From Paracraurococcus lichenis (GTDB lineage: Bacteria > Pseudomonadota > Alphaproteobacteria > Acetobacterales > Acetobacteraceae), in contig NZ_JAUTWS010000008.1 in NCBI RefSeq assembly GCF_030657435.1, positions 1-64,000 of the forward strand: a DNA stretch of 64,000 bases. The letters run 5' to 3'. A program made the translations under genes and the position numbers. The notes beneath the pieces were generated by a model that saw only the letters and a program-made list of their open reading frames with translations, was not told where the DNA came from and searched no databases. Positions 1 through 8,152 of the stretch are shown piece after piece. Each line of letters opens with the position of its first letter. Position 1 is the stretch's first letter.

Positions 1-54
1 TTTCTTCGGGACAATAGGCGTTGTCGGTGCCGCAGCCGCCGCAACGCCCGTCAC
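1..54 (-). CDS. Possible 5' end of a fourth gene of the pqi operon (partial)
   Basis: A GTG at 54 overlaps the pqiC stop codon by four bases (GTGA). This is the same junction seen between the other pqi genes. The frame stays open for 18 codons to the window edge and begins with an alanine-rich stretch. Eighteen codons are too few to identify a family. The only support is the shared overlap pattern, so this is a suggestion. Confidence 0.25.
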   Translation of the reverse strand, partial: MTGVAAAAAPTTPIVPKK

Positions 55-617
55 CCCCCGCGCAGCATCCCCGCCACCGCATCCGCAAGCTGTGCCAGCG
101 CCGCGCTCATCGCCGCCACCATCGCTGGTGTCCCGTCGCCCGCTGCCGGCAGGCTCAGCCGCAGCGACCGCGTCCTCGTCCCCTCCCTGCGGCCGCTGCC
201 GCGCCGCACCGCCACCTGCGCCAGCAGCGTCACCCTGCCGGCCGCATCGGCGTCGAAGCGCTGCACGTCCAGCTCCACCACCCCGTCGGCATCGGCCGAG
301 AGCCCGCCCGCCTCGGTGAAGACCGTGCTGCCCGGCAGGCGCTGCGTCAGGTTCTCGGCCAGCACCCGGCCGAGCATGTCGGCGAAGGGCTCCGCCCAGC
401 GCTCCGCCCCCGCCAGCCCCACCTGGTAGGGCCCCGCCGCGCGCACGATCTCCGGCCGGTCGAGATAGCCGGCCAGGCCCGGGCGCCGCAGCTCGATCGT
501 CCGCGGCCCGCCCGGCCGCGCCTCCCCCGGCAGCGGCGCGAGCGTGAAGAGCCGCGGCTCCGGCGAGCGGGCGCAGGCGCCGAGCGCCAGCGCCGCGAGC
601 AGCCCCCGCCGCCTCAC
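51..617 (-). CDS. pqiC: PqiC/YmbA-like outer-membrane lipoprotein (ABC-type transport auxiliary lipoprotein)
   Basis: A 188-residue lipoprotein, third gene of a pqiABC operon. The N-terminus has arginines 2-4, a short hydrophobic run and a lipobox (L-G-A-C) with the lipidated cysteine at residue 15. It then has the family's early PRLFTL segment and a DUF330/PqiC-type body (REIVRAAGPYQV-like and WAEPFADML-like stretches). In this family the protein anchors the periplasm-spanning PqiB tunnel to the outer membrane for lipid movement. The GTG start overlaps the pqiB stop by four bases, so translation is probably coupled. Length and gene order agree with PqiC; substrate is not shown by the sequence. 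Confidence 0.85.
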   Translation of the reverse strand: MRRRGLLAALALGACARSPEPRLFTLAPLPGEARPGGPRTIELRRPGLAGYLDRPEIVRAAGPYQVGLAGAERWAEPFADMLGRVLAENLTQRLPGSTVFTEAGGLSADADGVVELDVQRFDADAAGRVTLLAQVAVRRGSGRREGTRTRSLRLSLPAAGDGTPAMVAAMSAALAQLADAVAGMLRGG

Positions 618-2251
618 CGGAAGGCCTCCCCGCTGCGGCCGCGCAGCAGCGCCTCCGGGTGCCTGTTCAGGAAATCCGCCAGCAACCGTATGGAGCGCGC
701 CGCGTCGTTCGCCTGCTCGAGCATCCGCTGCGCCTCCCGCCGCACCGCGCTGTCCTGGCCATAGCCGCGCTCGGCCGAGCCGAGCAGCGCCGTCGCCCGC
801 GTCAGCGCCTCGTTCATCCGGGCCAGCGTGCGCGGCAGCTCCGCCATTGCCGGGGCAAGCCCCTGGTTGGCCTGCCGCAGCACCCCCTGCGCCTCCTCCA
901 TCGTGCCGGTGGCCGCCCGCAGCGCGGCGCCGAGATCCGCCGCAAGGCGGTCGAGTGGCAGGGCATTCACCTTGTCCGCGATCGAGGTCAGCGAACTCGT
1001 CAGGTCGTCGAGCCCGCCGCCCGCCGTCGGCAGCACCGGCACCTCGCCCTCGAAGCCCGGCTCGGCCGGCGGGGCGGCGGGATTGAAGTCGAGCGCCACG
1101 AGCTGCTGCCCGGTCAGCAGGCTGGCGCTGGCCAGCCGCGCCCGCAGCCCGCCCGCCACCAGCCGCCGCGCCGCCTCCGGCACGTCCTTCGGCGGCGGCG
1201 CATCCGGGCCCATGAAGCGCTCCGGCTGGATCTCGATCCGCACGCGCACCCGCGGCCGCTGCCCGCGCGCGAGATCCTCGGTCAGCCCCACCTCCGTCAC
1301 CGTGCCGATCTGGATGCCCAGCATCTCCACCGGCGCGCCGGGGGCGAGGCCGCGGGCGGCGCTGTCGAAATAGGCCAGCGCCGCGACGCGCTGGCGATAG
1401 CCGGCGGCGCGCGCCTCCTCCTGCGAGCGGTAGAGGCGGAAGCGGCCATCCTCCGGCGCCGGCTGGTGCTGGCCGTCGACCGAATCCTCGAAGGCGATGC
1501 CGCCGGCGAGCACGGCTTGCAGCGATTCGAGCTCCACCCGCACCCCCTCCGCCCCGACCCGCACCGCGACGCCGGAGGCGTTCCAAAAATGCGTGCCGCC
1601 ATTGATCAGCCGGTCATAGGGCGCGCGGACGAAGGCATTGATCGTCACCGGGCCGCGGCCATCGTCCGGCAGGTCGTAGCCCAGCACCTCGCCGACCGTG
1701 ATGTCGCGGTAGAAGATGGGCGAGCCGCTGGCGAGCGAGCCGATGCGGTCGGCGGTGATGTGCACCGTCCGCCCCGGCTCGCCCGAGCGCACGCCGGGCG
1801 GGGAATCGAGGCCGGTGAAGGCCCGCCGCACCGTCCCACCGGGCTGGCCGGGATCGAGCTCGATGAAGGCGCCGGAGACCAGCGTCTCCAGCCCCGAGAC
1901 ATTGCCCGCCGTCACCCGCGGCCGCACCACCCAGAAGCGGGCGCGGTCGGTCAGGAAGGGCTCGGCATCGCGCGACATGCGCAGCGTGGCGACGACATGG
2001 TCGAGGTTCTCCGTCAGCCGCACGCCCTCGACGGTGCCGAGCTCGACCGCCTTGTGCCGCACCTTGGTCTGGCCCGCGGTCAGCCCGTCCCCGGTCTGGA
2101 AGGTGATGGTGATCTCCGGCCCGCGCTGGGACAGCGTCCGCCAGGCGAGCCAGCCGGCGATGCCGGCGGCCACCACCGGGATCAGCCAGATCAGCGACCA
2201 GCGGCCGCGCGGGGCGAGCCGCGCCTCCGGCATCGCGTCATGCCCGCTCAT
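614..2251 (-). CDS. pqiB: PqiB-type MCE-domain protein of the periplasmic lipid tunnel
   Basis: A 545-residue protein, essentially the length of E. coli PqiB (546). A cytoplasmic N-terminus of about 17 residues precedes one membrane anchor at about 18-38. Three MCE domains follow, recognisable by repeated G-hydrophobic-x-x-G-x-x-V motifs near residues 55-80, 170-200 and 290-320. A C-terminal helical, coiled-coil-prone region of about 150 residues would form the needle. In the family, hexamers make a tunnel across the periplasm. It overlaps pqiA upstream (ATGA) and pqiC downstream (GTGA), showing one translationally coupled operon. Confidence 0.92.
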   Translation of the reverse strand: MSGHDAMPEARLAPRGRWSLIWLIPVVAAGIAGWLAWRTLSQRGPEITITFQTGDGLTAGQTKVRHKAVELGTVEGVRLTENLDHVVATLRMSRDAEPFLTDRARFWVVRPRVTAGNVSGLETLVSGAFIELDPGQPGGTVRRAFTGLDSPPGVRSGEPGRTVHITADRIGSLASGSPIFYRDITVGEVLGYDLPDDGRGPVTINAFVRAPYDRLINGGTHFWNASGVAVRVGAEGVRVELESLQAVLAGGIAFEDSVDGQHQPAPEDGRFRLYRSQEEARAAGYRQRVAALAYFDSAARGLAPGAPVEMLGIQIGTVTEVGLTEDLARGQRPRVRVRIEIQPERFMGPDAPPPKDVPEAARRLVAGGLRARLASASLLTGQQLVALDFNPAAPPAEPGFEGEVPVLPTAGGGLDDLTSSLTSIADKVNALPLDRLAADLGAALRAATGTMEEAQGVLRQANQGLAPAMAELPRTLARMNEALTRATALLGSAERGYGQDSAVRREAQRMLEQANDAARSIRLLADFLNRHPEALLRGRSGEAFR

Positions 2252-3510
2252 GCCGCGCCGCCCCGCCGCTCCGCGGCATCCCAGACGAGGCGCGGGTCCA
2301 GCCGCTCCGCCGCCAGCATGGTCAGCACCACCACGGCGGCGAAGGCGAGCGCGCCGAGCCCCGGCGTCACGGTCGCCAGCACGCCCGCCTGCACCAGCGC
2401 GACCAGGGTCGCCAGCATGAAGACGTCGATCATCGACCAGCGCCCGACCGCCTCCACGATGCGGTAGAGCCGCATGAGGTCCCGCAGCCGCCCCCGGGCC
2501 CCGCGGCGGGAGGCGACGAGCAGGAGGCCGAGGCCCGCGAGCTTGAGCACGGGGACGGCGATGGAGGCGACGAAGACCAGCAGCGCGAGCGGCCAGAGGC
2601 CGGCGCTGACCAGGTCCTCCGCCCCGCCGAGGATGGTGTGCGGCGCGCCGCGGCCGAGATAGGTGACGGTCATCACCGGATAGGCATTGGCCGGCAGGTA
2701 GAGGATTGCCGCCGCGGCCACCAGCGCCCAGGCCTGGCCGACGCTCCCCGGCCGCCGCCGGTGCAGCCGCGTCGCGCAGCGCGGGCAGCGCGCGCCCTCC
2801 GCCGCCCGGCTCACCAGCCCGCAGCCGGTGCAGGCGATGAGCTGCGGGCCGGCGAGCGGCCGGCGCGCGGCGGTGCAGCCGCGCCGCTCCAGCGCCTGCC
2901 AGACGGCATGGCCGTCCTGTGCCGCATCGGCCGCGCACATCGCCAGCATGACGGCGCCGAGCGCCCAGAGGGCCGGCCCGACCTCGACCTCGGCCAGCGC
3001 GACGAGGCGGGTGTAGGCGACGAAGACGCCGAGCAGGAAGACCTCCGTCATCGCCCAGGGGCGGAGCGCTGCCTGCCAGCGATAGGCCAGGTAGAGCCGC
3101 CGCGGCGGCGCCGGCAGCCGCAGGCCGAGCAGCACGGCGAGCAGCAGCAGCAGGCGCAGCACGGGCAGCAGCACGACGGTGGCCGCCGTCAGCGCCGAGA
3201 GCTCCCAGAAGCGGTAGCGGTCGAAGGCGAGGGGGAGGGTGGCGAGCGTCGTCGCCTCCCCCCGGCCGCGGATGTCGATGGCGAGCAGGGGGAGGGAGAG
3301 GGCGACGAGGGCGAGGAGGAGGGCGGCGAGGATGAGGGCGAGCGGCGCGCCGAAGGGGTCCCGCCGCTGGCGGCGGAGCACCGCGTCGCAGCGCAGGCAG
3401 CTTGCCGCGGCGCGGGGCGGCAGGGCGCCCGGCAGGCGCTGGAAGAGGCCGCAATCGGGACAGCCGGCGAGGTGCGGGAGGCCGAGCGGCGGCGCGGGCG
3501 GGGTGGTCAT
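2248..3510 (-). CDS. pqiA: PqiA-type inner-membrane protein of the MCE lipid-transport system
   Basis: A 420-residue polytopic membrane protein, close to E. coli PqiA (417). It has two copies of a PqiA half, each starting with a zinc-ribbon-like pair of CxxC motifs (CPDC...CLRC near residue 17-42 and CTGC...CPRC near residue 230-250) and followed by about four membrane segments. The second half contains the typical LPANAYPVMTV-like segment. It is the first gene of pqiABC and supplies the inner-membrane component feeding the PqiB tunnel. The start at 3510 leaves a 337-base upstream region in which the promoter must lie. Confidence 0.92.
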   Translation of the reverse strand: MTTPPAPPLGLPHLAGCPDCGLFQRLPGALPPRAAASCLRCDAVLRRQRRDPFGAPLALILAALLLALVALSLPLLAIDIRGRGEATTLATLPLAFDRYRFWELSALTAATVVLLPVLRLLLLLAVLLGLRLPAPPRRLYLAYRWQAALRPWAMTEVFLLGVFVAYTRLVALAEVEVGPALWALGAVMLAMCAADAAQDGHAVWQALERRGCTAARRPLAGPQLIACTGCGLVSRAAEGARCPRCATRLHRRRPGSVGQAWALVAAAAILYLPANAYPVMTVTYLGRGAPHTILGGAEDLVSAGLWPLALLVFVASIAVPVLKLAGLGLLLVASRRGARGRLRDLMRLYRIVEAVGRWSMIDVFMLATLVALVQAGVLATVTPGLGALAFAAVVVLTMLAAERLDPRLVWDAAERRGGAA

Positions 3511-3847
3511 GCCGGGCGAAGCGCCGACGGGGAGGATTCGTTGCGCGGTGGGTGGGTGACGAGCGCGCGGGCGGGGGTGAGGCCGTCCTGTGCGGGATCG
3601 TCTGCGGGCCTTGTCAAGATCGCCACTCGATCTGTCGGACGGTGTCCGATCAGGGCGGATGTGCGGCCCTCATCGGTCCATTCCGGCCGAGGAGCGCCGC
3701 GCCGTCATGGCGCGACTCTTCGCTGGGCTGGTTCCGCCGATCTGCCGACACAGGTGCCGATCACCATCAGATCAGATACTGCCCAGGTCGTGCTGGGTGC
3801 TGCGATCACCTCGGCCAATCGGTCGCTTGCATGTCCAGACCATTGAG
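3511..3847. other. Intergenic region upstream of pqiA, no gene recognised
   Basis: These 337 bases are less GC-rich than the flanking genes. Open frames crossing them do not look like known proteins and lack ribosome-binding sites. A small inverted repeat, TCGGAC/GTCCGA, sits near 3634-3648. The region should hold the pqiA promoter, but no convincing -35/-10 pair was recognised. It may contain decayed sequence. Confidence 0.4.
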
Positions 3848-4114
3848 CTAGCCCCGCATGAGCCGCCGCGCATTGGCCCGCACCCGCCGGTGCGCCGGGG
3901 CCAGCGCGGCCTCGATCACCGCCGGCGCCGCGGCGCCGGCCAGCACGGCATTGCCCGCCGCCATGGCGCCGGCCGCGAAGGCCTTCTGCTTTTCCAGCGC
4001 ATAGGAGGTCAGCCTTGCCTGCGCCGCCGCCGGCTCGGTCCAGAGCTGCAGGCTGCGCAGGGTGAAGACGAAGGCGGTCTGCCAGGCGAGGGTCGCAGTG
4101 GTGAAGGGGTTCAA
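3848..4114 (-). CDS. Small phasin-like/hypothetical protein
   Basis: An 88-residue, alanine-rich, mostly helical protein starting LNPFTTATLAWQ. It resembles the short phasin-like or 'antifreeze'-named proteins common in Acetobacteraceae, an association made from composition and the N-terminal NPF plus amphipathic helix only. The TTG start at 4114 is chosen because a GGAGAG ribosome-binding site lies about ten bases upstream; the longer frame has no such site. It stands alone, about 300 bases from the peroxiredoxin gene. A role on polyhydroxyalkanoate granules is possible but unproven. Confidence 0.5.
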   Translation of the reverse strand: MNPFTTATLAWQTAFVFTLRSLQLWTEPAAAQARLTSYALEKQKAFAAGAMAAGNAVLAGAAAPAVIEAALAPAHRRVRANARRLMRG

Positions 4115-4408
4115 CGCCGTCGCTCTCCGGATGGGGCGGCCGACAGAACGCGGCCGGCGCACCGCGGGATGCCATGCGCCGACACAGTATAACGGCTGCG
4201 CGACCTATGGTCAGTCAAAATTGTGCAGTGCAACATAAAGCTCCGGTCGAGGCCGAGTCGCCGGAGGTCCGGCGCGTGCCGGGACCGGCGCCGAGGCCCC
4301 ACCGGGCGCCCGCCGGCAGGCGTGGCGATGTCGGCGGCGCGCATCGAGCCCCGGAGCCGGCAGCCGGGGCGCCGCCGGCGGGCCGCCAGGGACGACGGCC
4401 CTGGCCCT

Positions 4409-4891
4409 TTACAGGGCGCCGAGGACCGCCTCCGCCCGGCTGACCTCGAAGGCGCCCGGCGCCTCGACCGCGATATGCGTCACCTTGCCGTCCTTGGCGA
4501 CGAGCGCGAAGCGCTGGCAGCGGATGCCGAGGCCGCGGGCGGTCAGGTCGAGCTCGAGGCCGAGCTTCTTGGTGAACTCCGCGCTGCCGTCAGCGATCAT
4601 CGCCACCTTCCCGGCGACGCCCTGGTCCTTGCCCCAGGCGGCCATGACGAAGGCGTCGTTGACCGCCATGCAGGCGACCACCTCGGCGCCCTTCGCCTTC
4701 AGCGCCTCGAAATTATCGACGAAGCCCGGCAGGTGCTTGGCCGAGCAGGTGGGCGTGAAGGCGCCCGGCACGCCGAACAGCACGGCGGTCTTGCCGCCGA
4801 ACAATTCCTCGGTGCTGGTCTCCTTCGGCCCTTCCGGCGTGCCGAGCATGAGCTTCGCGGACGGGATGCGGTCGCCGACCTGGATGGTCAT
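4409..4891 (-). CDS. Peroxiredoxin of the Prx5 (hybrid AhpC/TSA-redoxin) type
   Basis: A 160-residue thioredoxin-fold peroxidase that reduces hydrogen peroxide and organic hydroperoxides. The Prx5 active-site motif PGAFTPTCS lies at about residues 41-49, with the peroxidatic cysteine last but one, and the later conserved arginine is in the GIRCQRFAL segment. A second cysteine in that segment could be resolving, but Prx5 enzymes vary. Length matches bacterial Prx5 proteins without a fused glutaredoxin. A GGAGGGACC ribosome-binding site sits just before the ATG at 4891. It is monocistronic and divergent from yqgE. Confidence 0.92.
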   Translation of the reverse strand: MTIQVGDRIPSAKLMLGTPEGPKETSTEELFGGKTAVLFGVPGAFTPTCSAKHLPGFVDNFEALKAKGAEVVACMAVNDAFVMAAWGKDQGVAGKVAMIADGSAEFTKKLGLELDLTARGLGIRCQRFALVAKDGKVTHIAVEAPGAFEVSRAEAVLGAL

Positions 4892-5034
4892 GGGTGGTCC
4901 CTCCCTCGTTGGGGTGCCGTCGCATGTAGTCGCTTCCGCCTCCCCTGTCACCGCGCCGTGCCGCCGATGAAGAGACGCGGCGCGGCCGGCATGGGCTGCT
5001 TGCGCCGGTGCCCCGCCACGGCCATCTTGCCCGC

Positions 5035-5637
5035 ATGGCAAGACGCGTGCGCCCCGAACCGGCAAAGGCCTCCTCCGCGGAGGCGGGCTACCTTGGCGGG
5101 CAGGTGCTGATCGCCATGCCCAGCATGCAGGACCCGCGCTTCGCGAAGTCCGTCATCTGTCTTTGCGCCCATTCCTCCGAGGGTGCGATGGGCATCGTGC
5201 TCAACCGCCCGCTCGAGGGCATGTCCTTCGACGAACTCCTGGCCCAGCTCGGCCTCAAGCCCGTGCCGCCGCAGCGGCGCATCCGGCTGTGCCAGGGCGG
5301 CCCGGTGGATGGCGGCCGCGGCTTCGTGCTGCACACGCTCGACTGGTCCAACGACCAGTCGCTGCGCGTCACCGAGGATCTGGGGCTGACGGCGAGCGTG
5401 GACATCCTCTCGGCCATCGCCGGCGGCGGCGGGCCGCGGCAGGGGATCCTCGCGCTCGGCTATGCCGGCTGGGGCCCCGGGCAGCTCGAGGACGAGATCC
5501 AGGCGAATGCCTGGCTCTCCGTGCCGCCGGACGAGGGCCTGCTGTTCGGTGAGGATGGCGACCGGAAGTGGTTCCAGGCCATGGCCAAGCTGAAGGTCGA
5601 TCCGCTGCTGCTCTCGGGCGCGGCCGGGCACGCCTGA
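5035..5637 (+). CDS. YqgE/AlgH family protein (UPF0301)
   Basis: A 200-residue protein of the YqgE/AlgH family, whose biochemical role is poorly defined. Family hallmarks are visible: the early LIAMPSMQDPRF segment, G-A-M-G-I-V-L-N-R-P near residue 50, a GGPV segment near residue 86, and Y-A-G-W-x-P-G-Q-L-E-x-E-I near residue 146. These cover the conserved core. The ATG at 5035 is preferred; an in-frame ATG nine codons upstream at 5008 would add a basic extension. It is divergent from the peroxiredoxin and followed by a short intergenic repeat. Confidence 0.9.
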   Translation: MARRVRPEPAKASSAEAGYLGGQVLIAMPSMQDPRFAKSVICLCAHSSEGAMGIVLNRPLEGMSFDELLAQLGLKPVPPQRRIRLCQGGPVDGGRGFVLHTLDWSNDQSLRVTEDLGLTASVDILSAIAGGGGPRQGILALGYAGWGPGQLEDEIQANAWLSVPPDEGLLFGEDGDRKWFQAMAKLKVDPLLLSGAAGHA

Positions 5638-5640
5638 GCC

Positions 5641-5765
5641 GCCCGATGACCGAAGGGCCGGATGGCCCGGAGGTCTGAATCGGCTCGCCCACCATACAAG
5701 CCGGCCCGATGGCCGCAGCGCCCGCAGGGCGTGGAGGCCTGAATCGGCCTGCCTATCGGACAAGG
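5641..5765. repeat. Two copies of a dispersed ~60 bp intergenic repeat
   Basis: Directly after the yqgE stop are two diverged tandem units of about 60 bases. Each runs from a GATGACCGAAGGGCC- or GATGGCCGCAGCGCC-like start through GGAGGTCTGAATCGG-like sequence to a C-C-x-x-C-ATACAAG-like end. The same unit occurs at 48083-48268 (same orientation) and 11620-11786 (opposite strand). It lies between genes in all three places. Confidence 0.75.
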
Positions 5766-5861
5766 GCGGCAACCATTCCTGATCGGGGCCGGCACGGGTC
5801 CGACAGCGTGCACAATCGTTGTACGACCTGTGCGGGCAGGCACAGTACAGGACGTCCTCGC

Positions 5862-5879
5862 GCCAAATACAGATTTGGC
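5862..5879. promoter_or_regulatory. Inverted repeat GCCAAAT-n4-ATTTGGC upstream of the protease gene
   Basis: Perfect 7-base arms at 5862-5868 and 5873-5879 are separated by four bases and end 53 bases before the protease start. The same arms occur upstream of the second RTX/FG-GAP gene (22076-22103) with a 14-base spacer. AT-rich dyads here suit a regulator site, but no regulator is known. Confidence 0.4.
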
Positions 5880-5932
5880 ATTTCCACAGCATGCAATCCT
5901 CCGGCGCTGGCAAAAGACAGGAGGATGTCGCC

Positions 5933-7663
5933 GTGTCGGATCCCCAGGTTGCATCGCTTGCCCAGGCCCTCAGTCAATCGAATGCCCGATGGCAGGCGCG
6001 CAACACGCCCCTGACCACCATGCCGGACGACCTGCGCCGCCGCCGCCTCGGCGTGGTGGTGGACCAGGCCTCGCTCGCCGCCGCCATGGCGCCGAAGCCG
6101 GCCCTCGCGGCGCTCGCCGCCGGCGCGCTCGGCTTCGACCCCGCCGTCGACTGGCGCAACCGCAACGGCCGCAACCACATCACGCCGGTGAAGGACCAGG
6201 GCAATTGCGGCTCCTGCGTCTCCTTCTGCTGCGCCGCGCTGGTGGAGGCCATGGCCTCGATCGAGCATGGCCAGGCCCTCGACCTCTCCGAGGCCGACCT
6301 GCATTTCTGCTCCTCGCACGGCGCCAATTGCGGGGGATGGTGGCCGGACCAGGCGCTCGGCCAGATCCAGTCGCGCGGCATCCCCGACGAGGCTGCCTTC
6401 CCCTATGCCTCAGCCTTCGAGGGCGGCGCGCCGCATTGCCACCTCGCCCCGGACCGCGACGCGCGGGCGGTGAGGATCACCTCCTTCGGCAGCCTCGCCG
6501 ATGCCGATGCGCGCAAGCACCATCTCTCCACGGTCGGACCCTGCTCGGCCATCCTGCACGTCTTCAACGACTTCTTCTCCTATGGCGGCGGCGTCTACCA
6601 CCATGTCTCGGGCACCGAGGCCGGCCTGCACTGCGTCGAGGTCATCGGCTATTCCGAGGCCGACCGCTGCTGGATCTGCAAGAACTCCTGGGGCCCCGGC
6701 TGGGGCGATGCCGGCTTCTTCCGCATCGCCTATGGCGAATGCGGCATCGACACGGAATTCCCCTTCTTCTGGGGCACCGGCACGGTGCTGCCCGTGCATC
6801 GCGGCTGGTCGAACTGGGTGCCGCTCGGCGCGCCCGCGGGCGGCTTCACCGGCGCGCCCTCGGTCATCTCGCGCAACAGCACGGTCTGCAACATCTATGT
6901 CCGCGGCAGCGACAATGCGCTGTGGCAGAAGGCCTGGTTCAACAATGCCTGGCACGACTGGGGCCGGCACAACGACGGCGGCGTGCTGGCCTCGGAACCC
7001 GCGCTCGGCTCCATGGGCCCGAACCACGAGCACGTCTTCATCCGCGGTACCGACAACCAGGTCTGGCAGAAGTTCTGGACGGCGGAGAAGGGATGGTCCG
7101 GCTGGTTCGCCCTCGGCGCCCCGCCGGTCGGCTTCCAGGGCGCGCCCGCGGTCATCTCGCGCAACAGCACGGTCTGCAACATCTATGTCCGCGGCAGCGA
7201 CAATGCGCTGTGGCAGAAGGCCTGGTTCAACAATGCCTGGCACGACTGGGGCCGGCACAACGACGGAGGCGTGCTGGCCTCGGAACCCGCGCTCGGCTCC
7301 ATGGGCCCGAACCACGAGCACGTCTTCATCCGCGGTACCGACAACCAGGTCTGGCAGAAGTTCTGGACGGCGGAGAAGGGCTGGTCCGGCTGGTTCGCGC
7401 TAGGCGCCCCGCCGGTCGGCTTCACCGGGGCTCCGGCGGTCATCTCCCGCAACAACACGGTCTGCAACATCTATGTCCGCGGCAGCGACAACGCGCTGTG
7501 GCAGAAGGCCTGGTTCAACAATGCCTGGCATGACTGGGGCCGGCACAACGACGGCGGCGTGCTGGCCTCCGAGCCGGCGCCCGGCTCCATGGGCCCGAAC
7601 CACGAGCACGTCTTCGTCCGCGGCACGGACAACCAGGTCTGGCAGAAGTGGTGGAATGGCTGA
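5933..7663 (+). CDS. Papain-like (C1A) cysteine protease with C-terminal tectonin/PLL-like repeats
   Basis: A 576-residue protein. The N-terminal third is a papain-fold peptidase with all catalytic elements visible: oxyanion Gln89 and nucleophile Cys95 in K-D-Q-G-N-C-G-S-C, His233 in L-H-C-V-E-V-I-G-Y, and Asn251 in K-N-S-W-G-P-G-W-G-D. Residues 1-68 look like a short leader or propeptide without a classical signal peptide. From about residue 305 three near-identical 96-residue modules follow, rich in NIYVRGSDNALWQK and HVFIRGTDNQVWQK segments like beta-propeller lectin blades, so glycan binding is likely. The GTG start is chosen because AGGAGG lies eight bases upstream. The next gene encodes a papain-family inhibitor and overlaps by eight bases. 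Export route is unclear. Confidence 0.88.
   Translation: MSDPQVASLAQALSQSNARWQARNTPLTTMPDDLRRRRLGVVVDQASLAAAMAPKPALAALAAGALGFDPAVDWRNRNGRNHITPVKDQGNCGSCVSFCCAALVEAMASIEHGQALDLSEADLHFCSSHGANCGGWWPDQALGQIQSRGIPDEAAFPYASAFEGGAPHCHLAPDRDARAVRITSFGSLADADARKHHLSTVGPCSAILHVFNDFFSYGGGVYHHVSGTEAGLHCVEVIGYSEADRCWICKNSWGPGWGDAGFFRIAYGECGIDTEFPFFWGTGTVLPVHRGWSNWVPLGAPAGGFTGAPSVISRNSTVCNIYVRGSDNALWQKAWFNNAWHDWGRHNDGGVLASEPALGSMGPNHEHVFIRGTDNQVWQKFWTAEKGWSGWFALGAPPVGFQGAPAVISRNSTVCNIYVRGSDNALWQKAWFNNAWHDWGRHNDGGVLASEPALGSMGPNHEHVFIRGTDNQVWQKFWTAEKGWSGWFALGAPPVGFTGAPAVISRNNTVCNIYVRGSDNALWQKAWFNNAWHDWGRHNDGGVLASEPAPGSMGPNHEHVFVRGTDNQVWQKWWNG
6851..7663 (+). repeat. Three tandem 288 bp repeats inside the protease gene
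   Basis: Units begin at 6851, 7139 and 7427 (the last is cut short by the stop codon). Units one and two differ at only a few bases over long stretches, and the third is slightly more diverged. Each encodes two propeller-like blades of about 48 residues. Such nucleotide identity implies recent duplication or gene conversion. Confidence 0.95.
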
Positions 7664-7952
7664 GCAGCGCCAGGTGTCCCTCGACCTCTCCGTCGGCGAG
7701 GTCGGGGCGGTGCCGCTGGAGCGGCAGGGCACCGCCGGCTATGACTGGCAGGTCACGCAGATCCCGCCGGGCATCGCGGATGTGGCGATCGAGCCGCGGG
7801 CCGGCGGCGCCGCGGCGGTCGGTGCCGCGACGCTGGAGACGCTGCGGCTGCGCCCGACGGCGCCCGGCGAGCATGACCTAGTGCTGACGCTGCGCCGGCC
7901 CTGGGAGAGCGCGCCGGTGCAGGTGCTGCACGTCATGGTGCGGGCGCGGTAG
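7656..7952 (+). CDS. Chagasin-like (I42) inhibitor of papain-like cysteine proteases
   Basis: A 98-residue beta-rich protein of the chagasin family. The three inhibitory loops can be placed: G-T-A-G-Y-D-W at 25-31 (family N-P-T-T-G-Y-x-W), a G-G-A-A-A-V-G loop at 50-56 (family GxxG), and R-R-P-W at 80-83 with a following proline (family R-P-W). It starts inside the end of the protease gene in another frame, overlapping by eight bases, so the two are probably co-translated. It has no evident signal peptide. The natural reading is an immunity or safety protein protecting the producer from the upstream protease; this is inference from family and context. Confidence 0.82.
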   Translation: MAEQRQVSLDLSVGEVGAVPLERQGTAGYDWQVTQIPPGIADVAIEPRAGGAAAVGAATLETLRLRPTAPGEHDLVLTLRRPWESAPVQVLHVMVRAR

Positions 7953-8046
7953 GGCGGTCCGCCGCGGGGCGGAAGACCGGGAGCAGCGGATCGGCCTGTG
8001 GTCATGGGCGCGATCCGCTGCAATGCCCGCCCGGCCGGCCTTCGCC

Positions 8047-8152
8047 TAAGCAGGCTTTCGCGGATTGGGCCACACTTCGTGCGGCCCAACTTCTTCAAGT
8101 GAAAGCCTGCTTAGGGTTTTGTTGCAGCGCAAACCCCCAAGGGGTTTGCTTA
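8047..8152. repeat. Palindromic intergenic element, copy 1 (terminator-like)
   Basis: Arms TAAGCAGGCTTTC (8047-8059) and GAAAGCCTGCTTA (8101-8113) pair perfectly and enclose a second dyad, TTGGGCC/GGCCCAA. They are followed by a small hairpin, AAACCCC/GGGGTTT (8131-8147). The element sits between the convergent chagasin and MFS genes and contains the MFS stop codon. A full copy in reverse orientation lies at 18356-18461 and the small-hairpin part alone at 46094-46119. Confidence 0.8.

Noticed and set aside
3590..4192. A 200-codon plus-strand frame across the gap upstream of pqiA
   Set aside because: No ribosome-binding site or domain, and its second half is antisense to the small phasin-like gene.
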